Assembly (NCBI GenBank): GCA_903923135.1
Contig: CAIXWN010000122.1
Coordinates: forward strand, 1-33,701
Direction of reading: 5' to 3'
From: an uncultured Caulobacteraceae bacterium
GTDB lineage: Bacteria; Pseudomonadota; Alphaproteobacteria; Caulobacterales; Caulobacteraceae
Length of the DNA: 33,701 nt
Shown: piece by piece, positions 16,972 to 24,598 of the stretch
How positions within the stretch are numbered: the first letter of the stretch is position 1
How the letters are laid out: the number at the start of each line of letters is the position of its first letter
The notes under the pieces: generated by a model
Database searches by the model: none
Seen by the model: the letters and a program-made list of their open reading frames with translations, nothing else
What the model was told of the DNA's origin: nothing
Position numbers and translations under genes: made by a program

Positions 16972-18165
16972 ATGTCCTACGCCGCGCACTCAGGCCGGGA
17001 CGCCCGGCGCGATCGCACCGCCGATCCCGATATCCGGTCCACGGCCGGTCCCGCGGCGGTCCGCAGGCCGTCCGGGGCGGGTAACCAGGCTCACCTTCGT
17101 GGCCTGGCGGCTGGCGGCGGACGCCTGCAGGCCAGGCTGGAGATCGGCCCGGTCGACCACCCGCTGGAGCGTGAAGCCGACGCCGTGGCCGACCATGTCA
17201 TGCGGCGCGCGACCGGGCCGGTCGGGGTAGCCGACGCCTCACCGCAACTCAGCCGCCGGTGCGCCGCGTGCGAGGCGGAGGCCGTCGCGGACCAGGACGC
17301 GACCCCCCTCGTGGCCCGGGCGACCGGAGGGGGGGGCCAGCCGCTCGACCCAGACACCCGGTCGTTCATGGAGAGCGGATTCGCGCGCGGTTTTGGCGAC
17401 GTCCGTGTCCATACCGGCGCCGAGGCGGCCCGGTCGGCGGAGGCCATCGGGGCCCGCGCCTTCACCGTGGGTCGAGATCTGGTGTTCGCGCACGGAGCCT
17501 ATCGACCGGGCCAGGACGAGGGCCGGCGTCTGCTCGCCCACGAACTGGCCCACACCGTCCAGCAGGGCGCGGCCGCCCCGATCTCAGTACAGCGCGACAC
17601 TGGCGCAGGCGGAGCGCCGACCGCCGGCCCCGGCGCAGGCGGCGCGCCAGGCGGTGCGCCGGCGACAAGCCGCAGTCTGACCGCCGCCGAACGGGCGACG
17701 GCCACGTCGATCTTCGGAACCGCGCTCAACCTCGATCCCATCGTCCTGGAGGAATCCGGCTGGAAGACCGCGGGCACACAGGGGGCGGGAGAGTACTACC
17801 GCACGGTGCCTGACAGAATTTACGTCCCGCCGGGAAAGCTGAGTTCCATCCCGACAAACATCCTGATGCATGAGCTGACTCACTGCACGCAATATCAGCA
17901 CGGGGTCTCGCGGGCCACGACGGCTTATTATGCCTTGAAAGGACAATATGACTATGGCGGGGAGGCCGGCCTGAACGATGCGATCGCCAAGAAGAAATGC
18001 TTCCTGAATTTCAACACCGAACAGCAGGGCGATATCGTCCAACATTACTACGAGCGCTCGGTGGCGGGCTCCGCCCTGCACCCCTGGAGTGTGTTCATCA
18101 ACCAGCTGCGCACCTGGAGCTGCGTCTGGCCGCCGGCGCCCGCGCCGGCTCCGGCCGCTCCATAG
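16972..18165 (+). CDS. DUF4157 protein with two HExxH motifs (putative eCIS cargo metallopeptidase)
   Basis: The 397-aa product starts three bases after the previous stop. It has an N-terminal basic, disordered stretch; GNQAHLR at 37-43; LEREADAVADHVM, the conserved DUF4157 lead; a CAACEAE motif near 95; and DUF4157 proper at about 124-197, including HELAH at 190-194. A Gly/Ala/Pro linker follows (about 205-225). The C-terminal domain (about 225-385) opens LTAAERATATSIFGTALN, carries a second HExxH (HELTH, 300-304) and later NFNTEQQGDIVQHYY, a pattern resembling 'vgr-related' metallopeptidase-like proteins. DUF4157 genes recur in eCIS loci, and toxins or maturation proteases have been proposed. 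It ends in a Pro/Ala tail. No signal peptide or membrane segment is seen. Function as cargo is inferred. Confidence 0.82.
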   Translation: MSYAAHSGRDARRDRTADPDIRSTAGPAAVRRPSGAGNQAHLRGLAAGGGRLQARLEIGPVDHPLEREADAVADHVMRRATGPVGVADASPQLSRRCAACEAEAVADQDATPLVARATGGGGQPLDPDTRSFMESGFARGFGDVRVHTGAEAARSAEAIGARAFTVGRDLVFAHGAYRPGQDEGRRLLAHELAHTVQQGAAAPISVQRDTGAGGAPTAGPGAGGAPGGAPATSRSLTAAERATATSIFGTALNLDPIVLEESGWKTAGTQGAGEYYRTVPDRIYVPPGKLSSIPTNILMHELTHCTQYQHGVSRATTAYYALKGQYDYGGEAGLNDAIAKKKCFLNFNTEQQGDIVQHYYERSVAGSALHPWSVFINQLRTWSCVWPPAPAPAPAAP

Positions 18166-18174
18166 TCGTCGGCG

Positions 18175-19086
18175 ATGACGGGTCCATCCCGGATCGGTGA
18201 CGTTCAGGCCGCCGATCCTTCGCGCCGTTCGGTACGGACGGCTTTGCGGGCTCCGGCGCCGCGTGACGCCGGGGTCGCCCAGCAGCCCGGGACACAAGTC
18301 GGCAATCAGGCCCATCTGCGCCTGGCCGCCATCTCCCCGCGTTTGCAGCGCGATGGACCGGACCCGCCGCTGCAGGAGGCGAAGAAGGAGGAGGCCACCG
18401 ACGCCTTCAAGGGCGGTCTGAAGGCCATGGGTAAGGCGGCCTTCGACGACCCGGCCATCAAGGCCTACGGGCTCGATTTCGCCAGCCGGCTCGCCAAGCC
18501 GATCTGGGACGGCGCGCAGGACGGCGACAAGGTCGCCATGGTCGCCGGCGGCCTGGCCATTGGCGGCGCCGGCCTGGCCGCCCTGGCCAGCAACCGGACC
18601 GGTCGCGGCGTCCTGTCCGGCGTTCCGCTGGGCGCGCCCCTGTCCCTGATCCCCTACGCGATCCTCAGCGGGTTCAGTTACGATCTGCCGAAACTGAAGA
18701 CCGACCCACTGGCGCTGCACTTCAGCGTCAAGGGCGACGATCTGATCGATCTGGCCCACCGCAAGCTCGGGGACTTTCCGCTGAAGTCACTGTCGGTGGA
18801 TTTCACGGTGTCCGTGGCTCCGGACGGCAAGGTGACGACCCCCTTCGTGCTGGCCAAGATCGGCGTCGCCAAGGGCCTCACCCTGGCTGGCGGCTACGGG
18901 GTGGCTACCGACCTGCCGACCCTCGTTTCGCCCGGCGACGGCGCCCCGCTTGCGCCCTACAAGGCCTTTCCGCAGCCCGACAAGGGCGCGCCGCCGGCCG
19001 GCGTGGCCGGATTCGTCAGCCTCGATCTGGCGCAGGCGATCCCGTCTCTCGGGGTGATCCTCGGCAACGGCCCGGAGAGACCCTGA
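18175..19086 (+). CDS. Unknown 303-aa protein, candidate eCIS cargo
   Basis: I do not recognise this family. It starts nine bases after the DUF4157 gene and closes the operon. The N-terminal 65 residues are basic, Ala/Pro-rich and probably disordered. They contain GNQAHLR at 43-49, identical to the motif in the upstream DUF4157 protein, and LQRD at 57-60. Charged residues 66-80 (EAKKEEATDAFKGG) lead to a helix, then a Gly/Ala-rich hydrophobic segment at about 120-138 (VAMVAGGLAIGGAGLAALAS) and another at about 150-167. The last 130 residues look beta-rich (LKSLSVDFTVSVAPDGKVTT). There is no N-terminal signal peptide. A membrane-active or membrane-inserting cargo is one reading; a structural accessory protein is another. 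Confidence 0.75.
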   Translation: MTGPSRIGDVQAADPSRRSVRTALRAPAPRDAGVAQQPGTQVGNQAHLRLAAISPRLQRDGPDPPLQEAKKEEATDAFKGGLKAMGKAAFDDPAIKAYGLDFASRLAKPIWDGAQDGDKVAMVAGGLAIGGAGLAALASNRTGRGVLSGVPLGAPLSLIPYAILSGFSYDLPKLKTDPLALHFSVKGDDLIDLAHRKLGDFPLKSLSVDFTVSVAPDGKVTTPFVLAKIGVAKGLTLAGGYGVATDLPTLVSPGDGAPLAPYKAFPQPDKGAPPAGVAGFVSLDLAQAIPSLGVILGNGPERP

Positions 19087-19102
19087 TCGTGGGGCCGATC
19101 AG
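19083..19102. terminator. Short hairpin between the convergent operon ends
   Basis: CTGATC (19083-19088) and GATCAG (19097-19102) form a 6-bp stem with an 8-base loop (GTGGGGCC). The stem covers the stop codons of both the plus-strand cargo gene and the minus-strand acyl-CoA dehydrogenase gene, which end only 12 bases apart. There is no T-run on either strand, so it is at best a weak or Rho-assisted bidirectional end. Confidence 0.22.
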
Positions 19103-20289
19103 TAGGACCTCGGCAGGCCCAGAACGTGCTCGCTGAGGTAGCTGAGGATCAGGTTCGTCGAGATCGGCGCCACCTGGTAGAGCCGGGTCTCGCGGAATTT
19201 GCGCTCCACGTCATACTCCTCGGCGAAGCCGAAACCGCCGTGGGTCTGCAGGCAGGTGTCCGCCGCCGCCCAGGAAGCCTCGCTGGCCAGCAGCTTGGCG
19301 GTGTTGGCCTCCTCGGCGCAGGGCCGACCGGCGTCGTACAGACGGGCGGCCTCATAGGTCATCAGTTTGGCCGCCCGGCCCTGGGCGTGCGCCCGGGCGA
19401 TGGGGAACGCCACACCCTGGTTCTGGCCGATCGGACGGCCGAAGACGACGCGCGCCTTGGCGTAGGCGGCGGCCTTGTCGACGAACCAGCGGTTGTCGCC
19501 GACGCACTCGGCGGCGATGAGGATCCGCTCGGCGTTCATGCCGTCCAGGATATAGCGGAACCCTTTGCCCTCCTCGCCGATCAGGCAGCTGGCGGGGATC
19601 TCCAGATTGTCGAAGAAGATCTCGGTAGTGGCGTGATTGATCATGGTGCGGATCGGCTTGATGGTCAGGCCGGCGCCGACGGCCTGGCGCATGTCCAGCA
19701 GGAAGACGCTCAGGCCCTCGCTCTTGCGGACCAGGGCCTCCTTGGGCGTCGTCCGCGCCAGCAGCACCATGAGATCGGAGTACTGGGCCCGCGAGGTCCA
19801 CACCTTCTGGCCGTTGATCATATAGGCGTCGCCCTTGCGCGTCGCTGTGGTGGCGATGCTGGTGGTGTCGGTGCCGGCGGTCGGTTCGGTGACGCCGAAG
19901 GCCTGCAGCCGCACCTCGCCGGTGGCGATCTTCGGCAGCCACTGGCGCTTCTGGGCGTCCGATCCGTGCCGGAGCACGGTTCCCATGGTGTACATCTGGG
20001 CGTGCAGGGCGCTGGCGTTGCAGCCGCTGGCGTGCACCTCCTCCAGGATCGCCGCCGCCACGGACAGGCCCAGGCCGCTGCCCCCATAGGCCTCGGGGAT
20101 CAGCACGCCCAGATATCCGCCTTCGGTCATCGCCGAGACGAACTCCGCCGGATAGGTCCGGTCGCGATCATGCCCGCGCCAGTATTCGCCGGGAAAGCGG
20201 GAGCACAGGGCCCGCACGGCGTCGCGGATCTGCTCGACACCCGCTTCGTCGGTGACGTGGGGGGCTGTTTGGGTGGTCTGGTTTGTCAT
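19099..20289 (-). CDS. Acyl-CoA dehydrogenase
   Basis: A 396-aa flavoprotein of the acyl-CoA dehydrogenase family, oxidising an acyl-CoA to the trans-2-enoyl-CoA with FAD. Visible landmarks are GYLGVLIPEAYGGSGLGLSV (about 58-77), the flavin/substrate signature AFGVTEPTAGTDT (130-142), W164-T-S-R in the FAD-binding region, and the C-terminal QTHGGFGFAEEYDVER (348-363). The usual catalytic Glu in the C-terminal YEGT motif is missing (YQVAPIST, 371-378). Instead E254 in DGMNAERI lies where isovaleryl-CoA and long-chain enzymes place their base. Substrate cannot be read. It is convergent with the injection operon and appears unrelated to it. Confidence 0.9.
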   Translation of the reverse strand: MTNQTTQTAPHVTDEAGVEQIRDAVRALCSRFPGEYWRGHDRDRTYPAEFVSAMTEGGYLGVLIPEAYGGSGLGLSVAAAILEEVHASGCNASALHAQMYTMGTVLRHGSDAQKRQWLPKIATGEVRLQAFGVTEPTAGTDTTSIATTATRKGDAYMINGQKVWTSRAQYSDLMVLLARTTPKEALVRKSEGLSVFLLDMRQAVGAGLTIKPIRTMINHATTEIFFDNLEIPASCLIGEEGKGFRYILDGMNAERILIAAECVGDNRWFVDKAAAYAKARVVFGRPIGQNQGVAFPIARAHAQGRAAKLMTYEAARLYDAGRPCAEEANTAKLLASEASWAAADTCLQTHGGFGFAEEYDVERKFRETRLYQVAPISTNLILSYLSEHVLGLPRSY

Positions 20290-20363
20290 CTCGGGGTTCC
20301 GGACTGATCGGGCGCCCCGGCCATAACCGGCCTTACCGGCGGTGGGTAGAGTGTGCGTGCGGT

Positions 20364-21407
20364 CTACTTCGCGGTGTCCTGGCCGGCCAGCTTCTGGGCT
20401 TCGGCGAGTTGGTCCGGCGTCATCTGCGCCGCCAGGCCGTTGCGGGCCCTGATCGCGCGGTCGCGGGTTCCGGGGTCAGCCCCCGCTCCGCGGTCGGTCG
20501 CCGCCAGGTTCAGCCAGCGGTGGGCCTGGACATAGTCCTGCGGAACGCCGCGTCCGCCGGCGTACATCAGCCCCAGGTTCAGTCGGGCCTGGACGCTGCC
20601 CTGCTCGGCCGCCTGACGGTACCAGACCACCGCCGCCGCATCGTCCCGCGGCGCGCCGCGGCCCTCGGCGTACATGGTGCCGATATTCAGCCTCGCCGCG
20701 GCGTTGCCCTGGTCGGCGGCCCTGGCGTACCAGGCGCGAGCCGCCGCATAGTCCTGCGGCTGGCCCTGGCCGGTCTCATACAGCAGTCCCAGATTGAACT
20801 GCGCCGCCGCATCGCCCTGGGCGGCGGCCCTGCGATACCAGGCGGCCGCCTTTGTGTAGTCCTGCGCCACGCCGGTCCCTGAGGCGTACATCAGGCCCAG
20901 GTTGCACTGCGCCGCGGCCAGGCCCTGGTTCGCGGCGGCATGATAGAGGTTAAGAGCCTGGCGTTTGTCGGCTGGCACACCAAGTCCGTGGTCATAGAGA
21001 ACACCGAGGTTGAACTTGGCCTGGGCGTTGTCGTGGCTGACGGCCTCGCGGTACCATCTGGCCGCCTCGGCGTAGTCCTGCGGCACGCCCAGGCCATTGG
21101 CGTAGAGAAGGCCCAGGTTGGACTGGGCGTCGGCGTTGCCCGAGGTCGCCGCCCGGCGATACCACTGGGCCGCCAGACCATAGTCCCGAGGCACCCCGAG
21201 GCCGGAGGCGTAGAGAACGCCGAGGTCATATTGCGCGTCGACCGCCCCGTTTTCCGCCAGGGCGCGCCAGATCCGCGCCGCGGTGGCGTAGTCGCCATGC
21301 TGCTGGGCGACGACGGCGTCGCCGAAACTCTCGCCGGCCGCGGCGGGCCTGGCGAAGGCCAGGACCAGGGCGGCGCCGGCCAGAAGAGCGGGAATCGAGC
21401 GTTTCAT
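20364..21407 (-). CDS. Secreted Sel1-repeat protein
   Basis: A 347-aa protein with an N-terminal signal peptide (MKRSIPALLAGAALVLAFAR, likely cut after PAAA near residue 24), so periplasmic or exported. The mature part is about seven tandem Sel1-like repeats of 36 residues, each of the type A-NLGLLYxxGxGVPQDYxxAxxWYRxAAxxG, for example NADAQSNLGLLYANGLGVPQ and SVQARLNLGLMYAGGRGVPQ. The repeats form a TPR-like helical solenoid used for protein-protein contacts. The last 40 residues after the solenoid (PGTRDRAIRARNGLAAQMTP) form a capping helix. The binding partner is unknown. The gene lies on the same strand as the acyl-CoA dehydrogenase, 74 bases upstream of it, and downstream of the broken peptidase gene. 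Confidence 0.9.
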   Translation of the reverse strand: MKRSIPALLAGAALVLAFARPAAAGESFGDAVVAQQHGDYATAARIWRALAENGAVDAQYDLGVLYASGLGVPRDYGLAAQWYRRAATSGNADAQSNLGLLYANGLGVPQDYAEAARWYREAVSHDNAQAKFNLGVLYDHGLGVPADKRQALNLYHAAANQGLAAAQCNLGLMYASGTGVAQDYTKAAAWYRRAAAQGDAAAQFNLGLLYETGQGQPQDYAAARAWYARAADQGNAAARLNIGTMYAEGRGAPRDDAAAVVWYRQAAEQGSVQARLNLGLMYAGGRGVPQDYVQAHRWLNLAATDRGAGADPGTRDRAIRARNGLAAQMTPDQLAEAQKLAGQDTAK

Positions 21408-21476
21408 GATCGGGCCGGTTTCAACAGGAGTTGGCGGGTCGGAACGCCCGACCTTAGACCCGGCGGAGACCGCCGA

Positions 21477-23408
21477 TCAATCGGCCGGATTGTGCGCTTC
21501 CACGAAGTCCATCGCCGCCTTCAACATGGCCTTGCGCGTGGCGTCGCGCGACAACTGGTGATCCTCGCCCTTGAGCAGCACGAAGTCCACCGGCTTGCCA
21601 GCCCGTCGCAACTCCCGTTCCATCTTGCGGCTCTGGGCGATCGGCACGGTGGTGTCATCGGCGCCGTGTATCAGCAGAACGGGCGCGTCGGCCCTGGCCG
21701 CCAGCCGGCTGGGCGAGAGGGCGTGCAGGGCGGGGTCGTCGTTGCCGCTCGCGCCGATGAACTTGCGCAGATAGCGTGTGCCGGCGTCTCGGTCGTCATC
21801 CTGTGAAGGACTGAACCACTCGAGAAAGTCGTTGAGATCACTGACGCCGGCATAGGATACGGCGCAGCGATAGAGGCCCTGCTGCACCGTCATTCCGGCC
21901 AGGGCGACATAGCCGCCGTAGCTGGCCCCGACGATACAGGCGCGCTTCGGGTCAATCACGCCCTGGCGGGCGAGTTCGGCGACACCGTCCGAGACGTCGG
22001 TCTGCATCTTTCGGCCCCACTAGCCGAAGCCGGCGTCGCGGAACGCCTTGCCCTGCTCGTCGGATCCGCGGAAGTTGGGCTGGAACACCGCGTAGCCCCG
22101 CCCGGCGAAGGCTTCCGCAAGCCAGTCGAACTCCAGGGTGTCATGGGCCTCGGGTCCGCCGTGCGGCATGACCACCAGGGGCAGGGCGCTCGCCGGCCGT
22201 CCAGGCGGCAGAGTGAGCACGCCGCGCAGCGCCAGGCCGTCGGCCGCGTGATAGCGGATGATCTGGCGGGCCCCGACATTGGCGTCGGGAAGTTCGGGAT
22301 AGGCGTAGCCGTAGGGTTTCACGCCCTTGCCGTCGAACAGCCAGTAGGTGCCGGCGTCGCCGTCACCCCCTGTGAACAGGATCAAGCGCGTGAAGTCGGC
22401 GCTCCACGACACCAGAATGGGCTGGCCGCCGAGCGCCTTGGCGAACGCCGCTTGCCGGGCCTTCAGAACGGGGTCGAACCAGCGTTGTTCGGGTCTGTCA
22501 CCAGTCAACCACAGGCCCAGAAGGCGTTTCGAGGTCGGGTCGTGAATGAACCCCTCGATTAGGCGGTCCTCCGCCAGAGGCGCGTGGGCGCCGCTCTTGA
22601 GGGACCATTCCTCAGGGACGTCATTGGCGACGACAATAGTGTCGGCGGCGCGTCCCAGCCCTGCGAGGCCAACCTGTCCCAAGGGCGCGTCGAGCGCGCC
22701 CAGAACCGGGCCGCCGGCCTGGCCGCCCCTGATCGTGAAGACGCCGCTCTGCTGGTCGTACTCCGCCTGTGCGGCCACGGCGCCGTCCGGGCTCAGGGCC
22801 CATTCGTGGGGTCGCTGTTGGCCGGACGCCGTCAGCGACGCCGCGCCCGAGTCCAGGTCGACGCGGAAGAGGTCGAAAAAGTTGTCTTCGTTCAGTGTGG
22901 GCTCGAACCCCCGGGTCTTCTGATAGGGTACGCCGCCGAAGAAGCCGTACCAGTGGCCGCCCTGTTGCACCGCGCCGTGATAGCCGAACGTGGCGCTGAT
23001 GATCGTCTCGCTGGGGAAGAACACCTCGAACGCCTTGCGGCTGTCCAGCCGGACGACGATGGTGTGGCCCCATTCCCGCTTCTGCGACGCACCGAAGAGC
23101 CTCTGGGCGGCCGAGGCGGTGACGATCAAATGATCCTCGCCGGCCCAGTCGAGGTCGCGGATCTTCTTGTCGCCCACAGGACTGGCGAGCAGCGTTTTCC
23201 CGGTCAGATCCTTGACGATCAGCTGGCGGGTGTCGCCGTTGATCTGGATGTACGCCAGAAGCTCGCCGGATGGCGACAGCTCCATCAGTTCAATGTTGGG
23301 CAGGCGGCCGTAGACCTCGACGGGCAGCTTGGCGGGCGGCGCGGCCTCGGCGCCGCCCGCCAAGGCCAGCGAAAGGCCTAAGCTCAGGACGCTCGCCAAG
23401 CGGATCAT
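21477..23408 (-). pseudogene. S9-family (prolyl oligopeptidase-like) peptidase, interrupted by an in-frame TAG
   Basis: Reading through one stop gives a 643-codon S9 peptidase. Start ATG 23408 has a strong GGGAGG site (23414-23419) and a signal peptide (RLASVLSLGLSLALAGGAEA). Residues about 25-380 are the beta-propeller. The alpha/beta-hydrolase part begins near LPLVVMPHGGPEAHD, reaches FRDAGFG and hits TAG at codon 463 (22020-22022). Frame and homology continue immediately: WGRKMQTDVSDGV, the nucleophile motif GASYGG (S496), HGADD (D585) and EDH (H617). The family usually has Q or E at the stop position, so CAG to TAG is the simplest cause. Without readthrough the 462-aa fragment lacks the whole catalytic triad. 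A sequencing error or suppressed stop is possible. Confidence 0.85.
22020..22022 (-). other. In-frame amber codon within the S9 peptidase gene
   Basis: The plus-strand bases CTA read as TAG on the minus strand, between GFG and WGRKMQ. No frame change occurs around it: the codons on both sides give family-typical sequence. This is a point event rather than an indel. Confidence 0.9.
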
Positions 23409-23489
23409 GAGCGCCTCCCTGAGCCTAGGCGGAGAGCGGTCGCAGCATCGCCTCAGGCTGTCAATAGGGCCGCCGCGTGGCCGGCGGTC

Positions 23490-23837
23490 TCAGGTCCAGC
23501 AGGCGATTTCGGGGATGACGCCATGCGCCTCGCAGAGCTCCAGCAGGCGTTCGAGTGCATCGGCGTGGCCGTTCAGCCGTCCGACGAGGGTGTCGAAGGT
23601 CAACCGCGTCGCTGCCGCCGGATCGAGGCGGGCGGTGATCTCCAGATCGTCGAAGCCCCAGGGGGCGGTCGGCGAACCGCCCATCTCGTGCAGGGCGAGA
23701 CCGATGTCGCCCGCGGCGCCGAGCGTCAGGACAATCTGCCGGTAGCGCGGGCCGTCAGACGGCGCCAGCAGCCGTTGAACCCGGCGGGGCGGCCCCGCGA
23801 CCTCCGCGCCGCCGCGCCCATCCGATCCGCCGCCCAT
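23490..23837 (-). CDS. Small 115-aa protein of unknown function
   Basis: Starts 11 bases after the stop of the peroxiredoxin-like gene on the same strand, so probably co-transcribed. I do not recognise the family. The first 25 residues are Gly/Arg-rich and may be untranslated if a later start is used. The rest reads as a compact alpha/beta domain: QIVLTLGAAGDIGLALHEMG, DDLEITARLDPAAATRLTFD, and a C-terminal helix DALERLLELCEAHGV ending IPEIACWT. There is no signal peptide or membrane segment. The ORF has sensible amino-acid composition compared with the antisense frames. It ends 81 bases before the S9 peptidase start. Confidence 0.6.
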   Translation of the reverse strand: MGGGSDGRGGAEVAGPPRRVQRLLAPSDGPRYRQIVLTLGAAGDIGLALHEMGGSPTAPWGFDDLEITARLDPAAATRLTFDTLVGRLNGHADALERLLELCEAHGVIPEIACWT

Positions 23838-23848
23838 GGAGCGCCGCC

Positions 23849-24517
23849 TTACGCTACCGTGGCGAGGCTGAGGGCTCGCACGGCCTCGATGATCGGGGCC
23901 GACTCGGTGCGGACCAGCCAGTCGGGACTGACGTCGACAAACCGGGCCACCCCTTCACGATCGAGGACGACGACTGCTGGCATGGGAAGTCGCCAGTCGC
24001 CGGTGCCTGTGGTGTCGCCGATGAAGGCGCCTTTCGCCCGGGCGGCCGCCTTGGAGGGCTCGTCGAATTCGTAGAGCACGCCGAACTGGCCGCCGAGCGT
24101 GTTGCCGTCCGAGGCCACGTTGAATTCAAGGTCGTGGCGGCGCTTGATCTCAACCAGCCGGTCGGGGACCTGAGGACTCACGGCGGTCAGGGTCGCGCCC
24201 AGGGCCTTGAGGGCTGGCCAGAGGGTGCGGGCGTAGTAGGGCAGGGCGATGTTGCAGGCCGGACAGCCGGCGAAGCGGAAGAAGATCAGGACCGCGGGCC
24301 CGTTTGCGGTCAGTCCGGCCAGTGTCACTTCGCCGCCATCGACTTCCGGCAGCCTGAACGACGGCGCCTTGTCTCCCGGCTTGATCCAGGCGGAAGGATC
24401 GGCGGTGTCCTCCAGGGTCCGCCGCTGGTCGATGTTGACCTGCAGCACCGCGGGGTCCCAGGTGGCGACGCGTTCGGCGTGCAGATCGCCAAGAAGACGG
24501 CGAAGCGATTCAGCCAT
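23849..24517 (-). CDS. Peroxiredoxin-like (AhpC/TSA) protein
   Basis: A 222-aa protein with a strong ribosome-binding site (AAGGAGA at 24524-24530, six bases from ATG). After an N-terminal helix (about 1-45) comes a thioredoxin-fold: KPGDKAPSFRLPEVDGGEVT, then AVLIFFRFAGCPACN with C85 and C88 at the start of the active-site helix, as in the 'peroxiredoxin-like family' that has CxxC instead of the classic PxxxTxxC. Later segments LTAVSPQVPDRL and PMPAVVVLDREGVARFVDVS complete the fold. It would reduce peroxides or act as a thiol oxidoreductase in the cytoplasm. It follows the dioxygenase gene of the sulfur-type cluster by 81 bases, which suggests protection or redox support, an inference from location only. 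Confidence 0.85.
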   Translation of the reverse strand: MAESLRRLLGDLHAERVATWDPAVLQVNIDQRRTLEDTADPSAWIKPGDKAPSFRLPEVDGGEVTLAGLTANGPAVLIFFRFAGCPACNIALPYYARTLWPALKALGATLTAVSPQVPDRLVEIKRRHDLEFNVASDGNTLGGQFGVLYEFDEPSKAAARAKGAFIGDTTGTGDWRLPMPAVVVLDREGVARFVDVSPDWLVRTESAPIIEAVRALSLATVA

Positions 24518-24598
24518 GAAGTCTCTCCTTTCAGTCGGGGCCGCGGCGCGGTCCCGGCCGCCCGCGTCGCGCTCGTTCCTTGTGTTCCGGTGGTCTTG

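Noticed and set aside
14722-16989. 755-codon minus-strand ORF opposite the beta-helix gene
   Set aside because: Same kind of GC-driven shadow; no fold-like pattern or known motif.
1-19086. Prophage or type VI secretion system
   Set aside because: No integrase, capsid, terminase, holin or attachment repeats, and no TssJ/L/M or ClpV-type gene in the window; the DUF4255 plus Pvc15-type ATPase plus DUF4157 set fits eCIS better.
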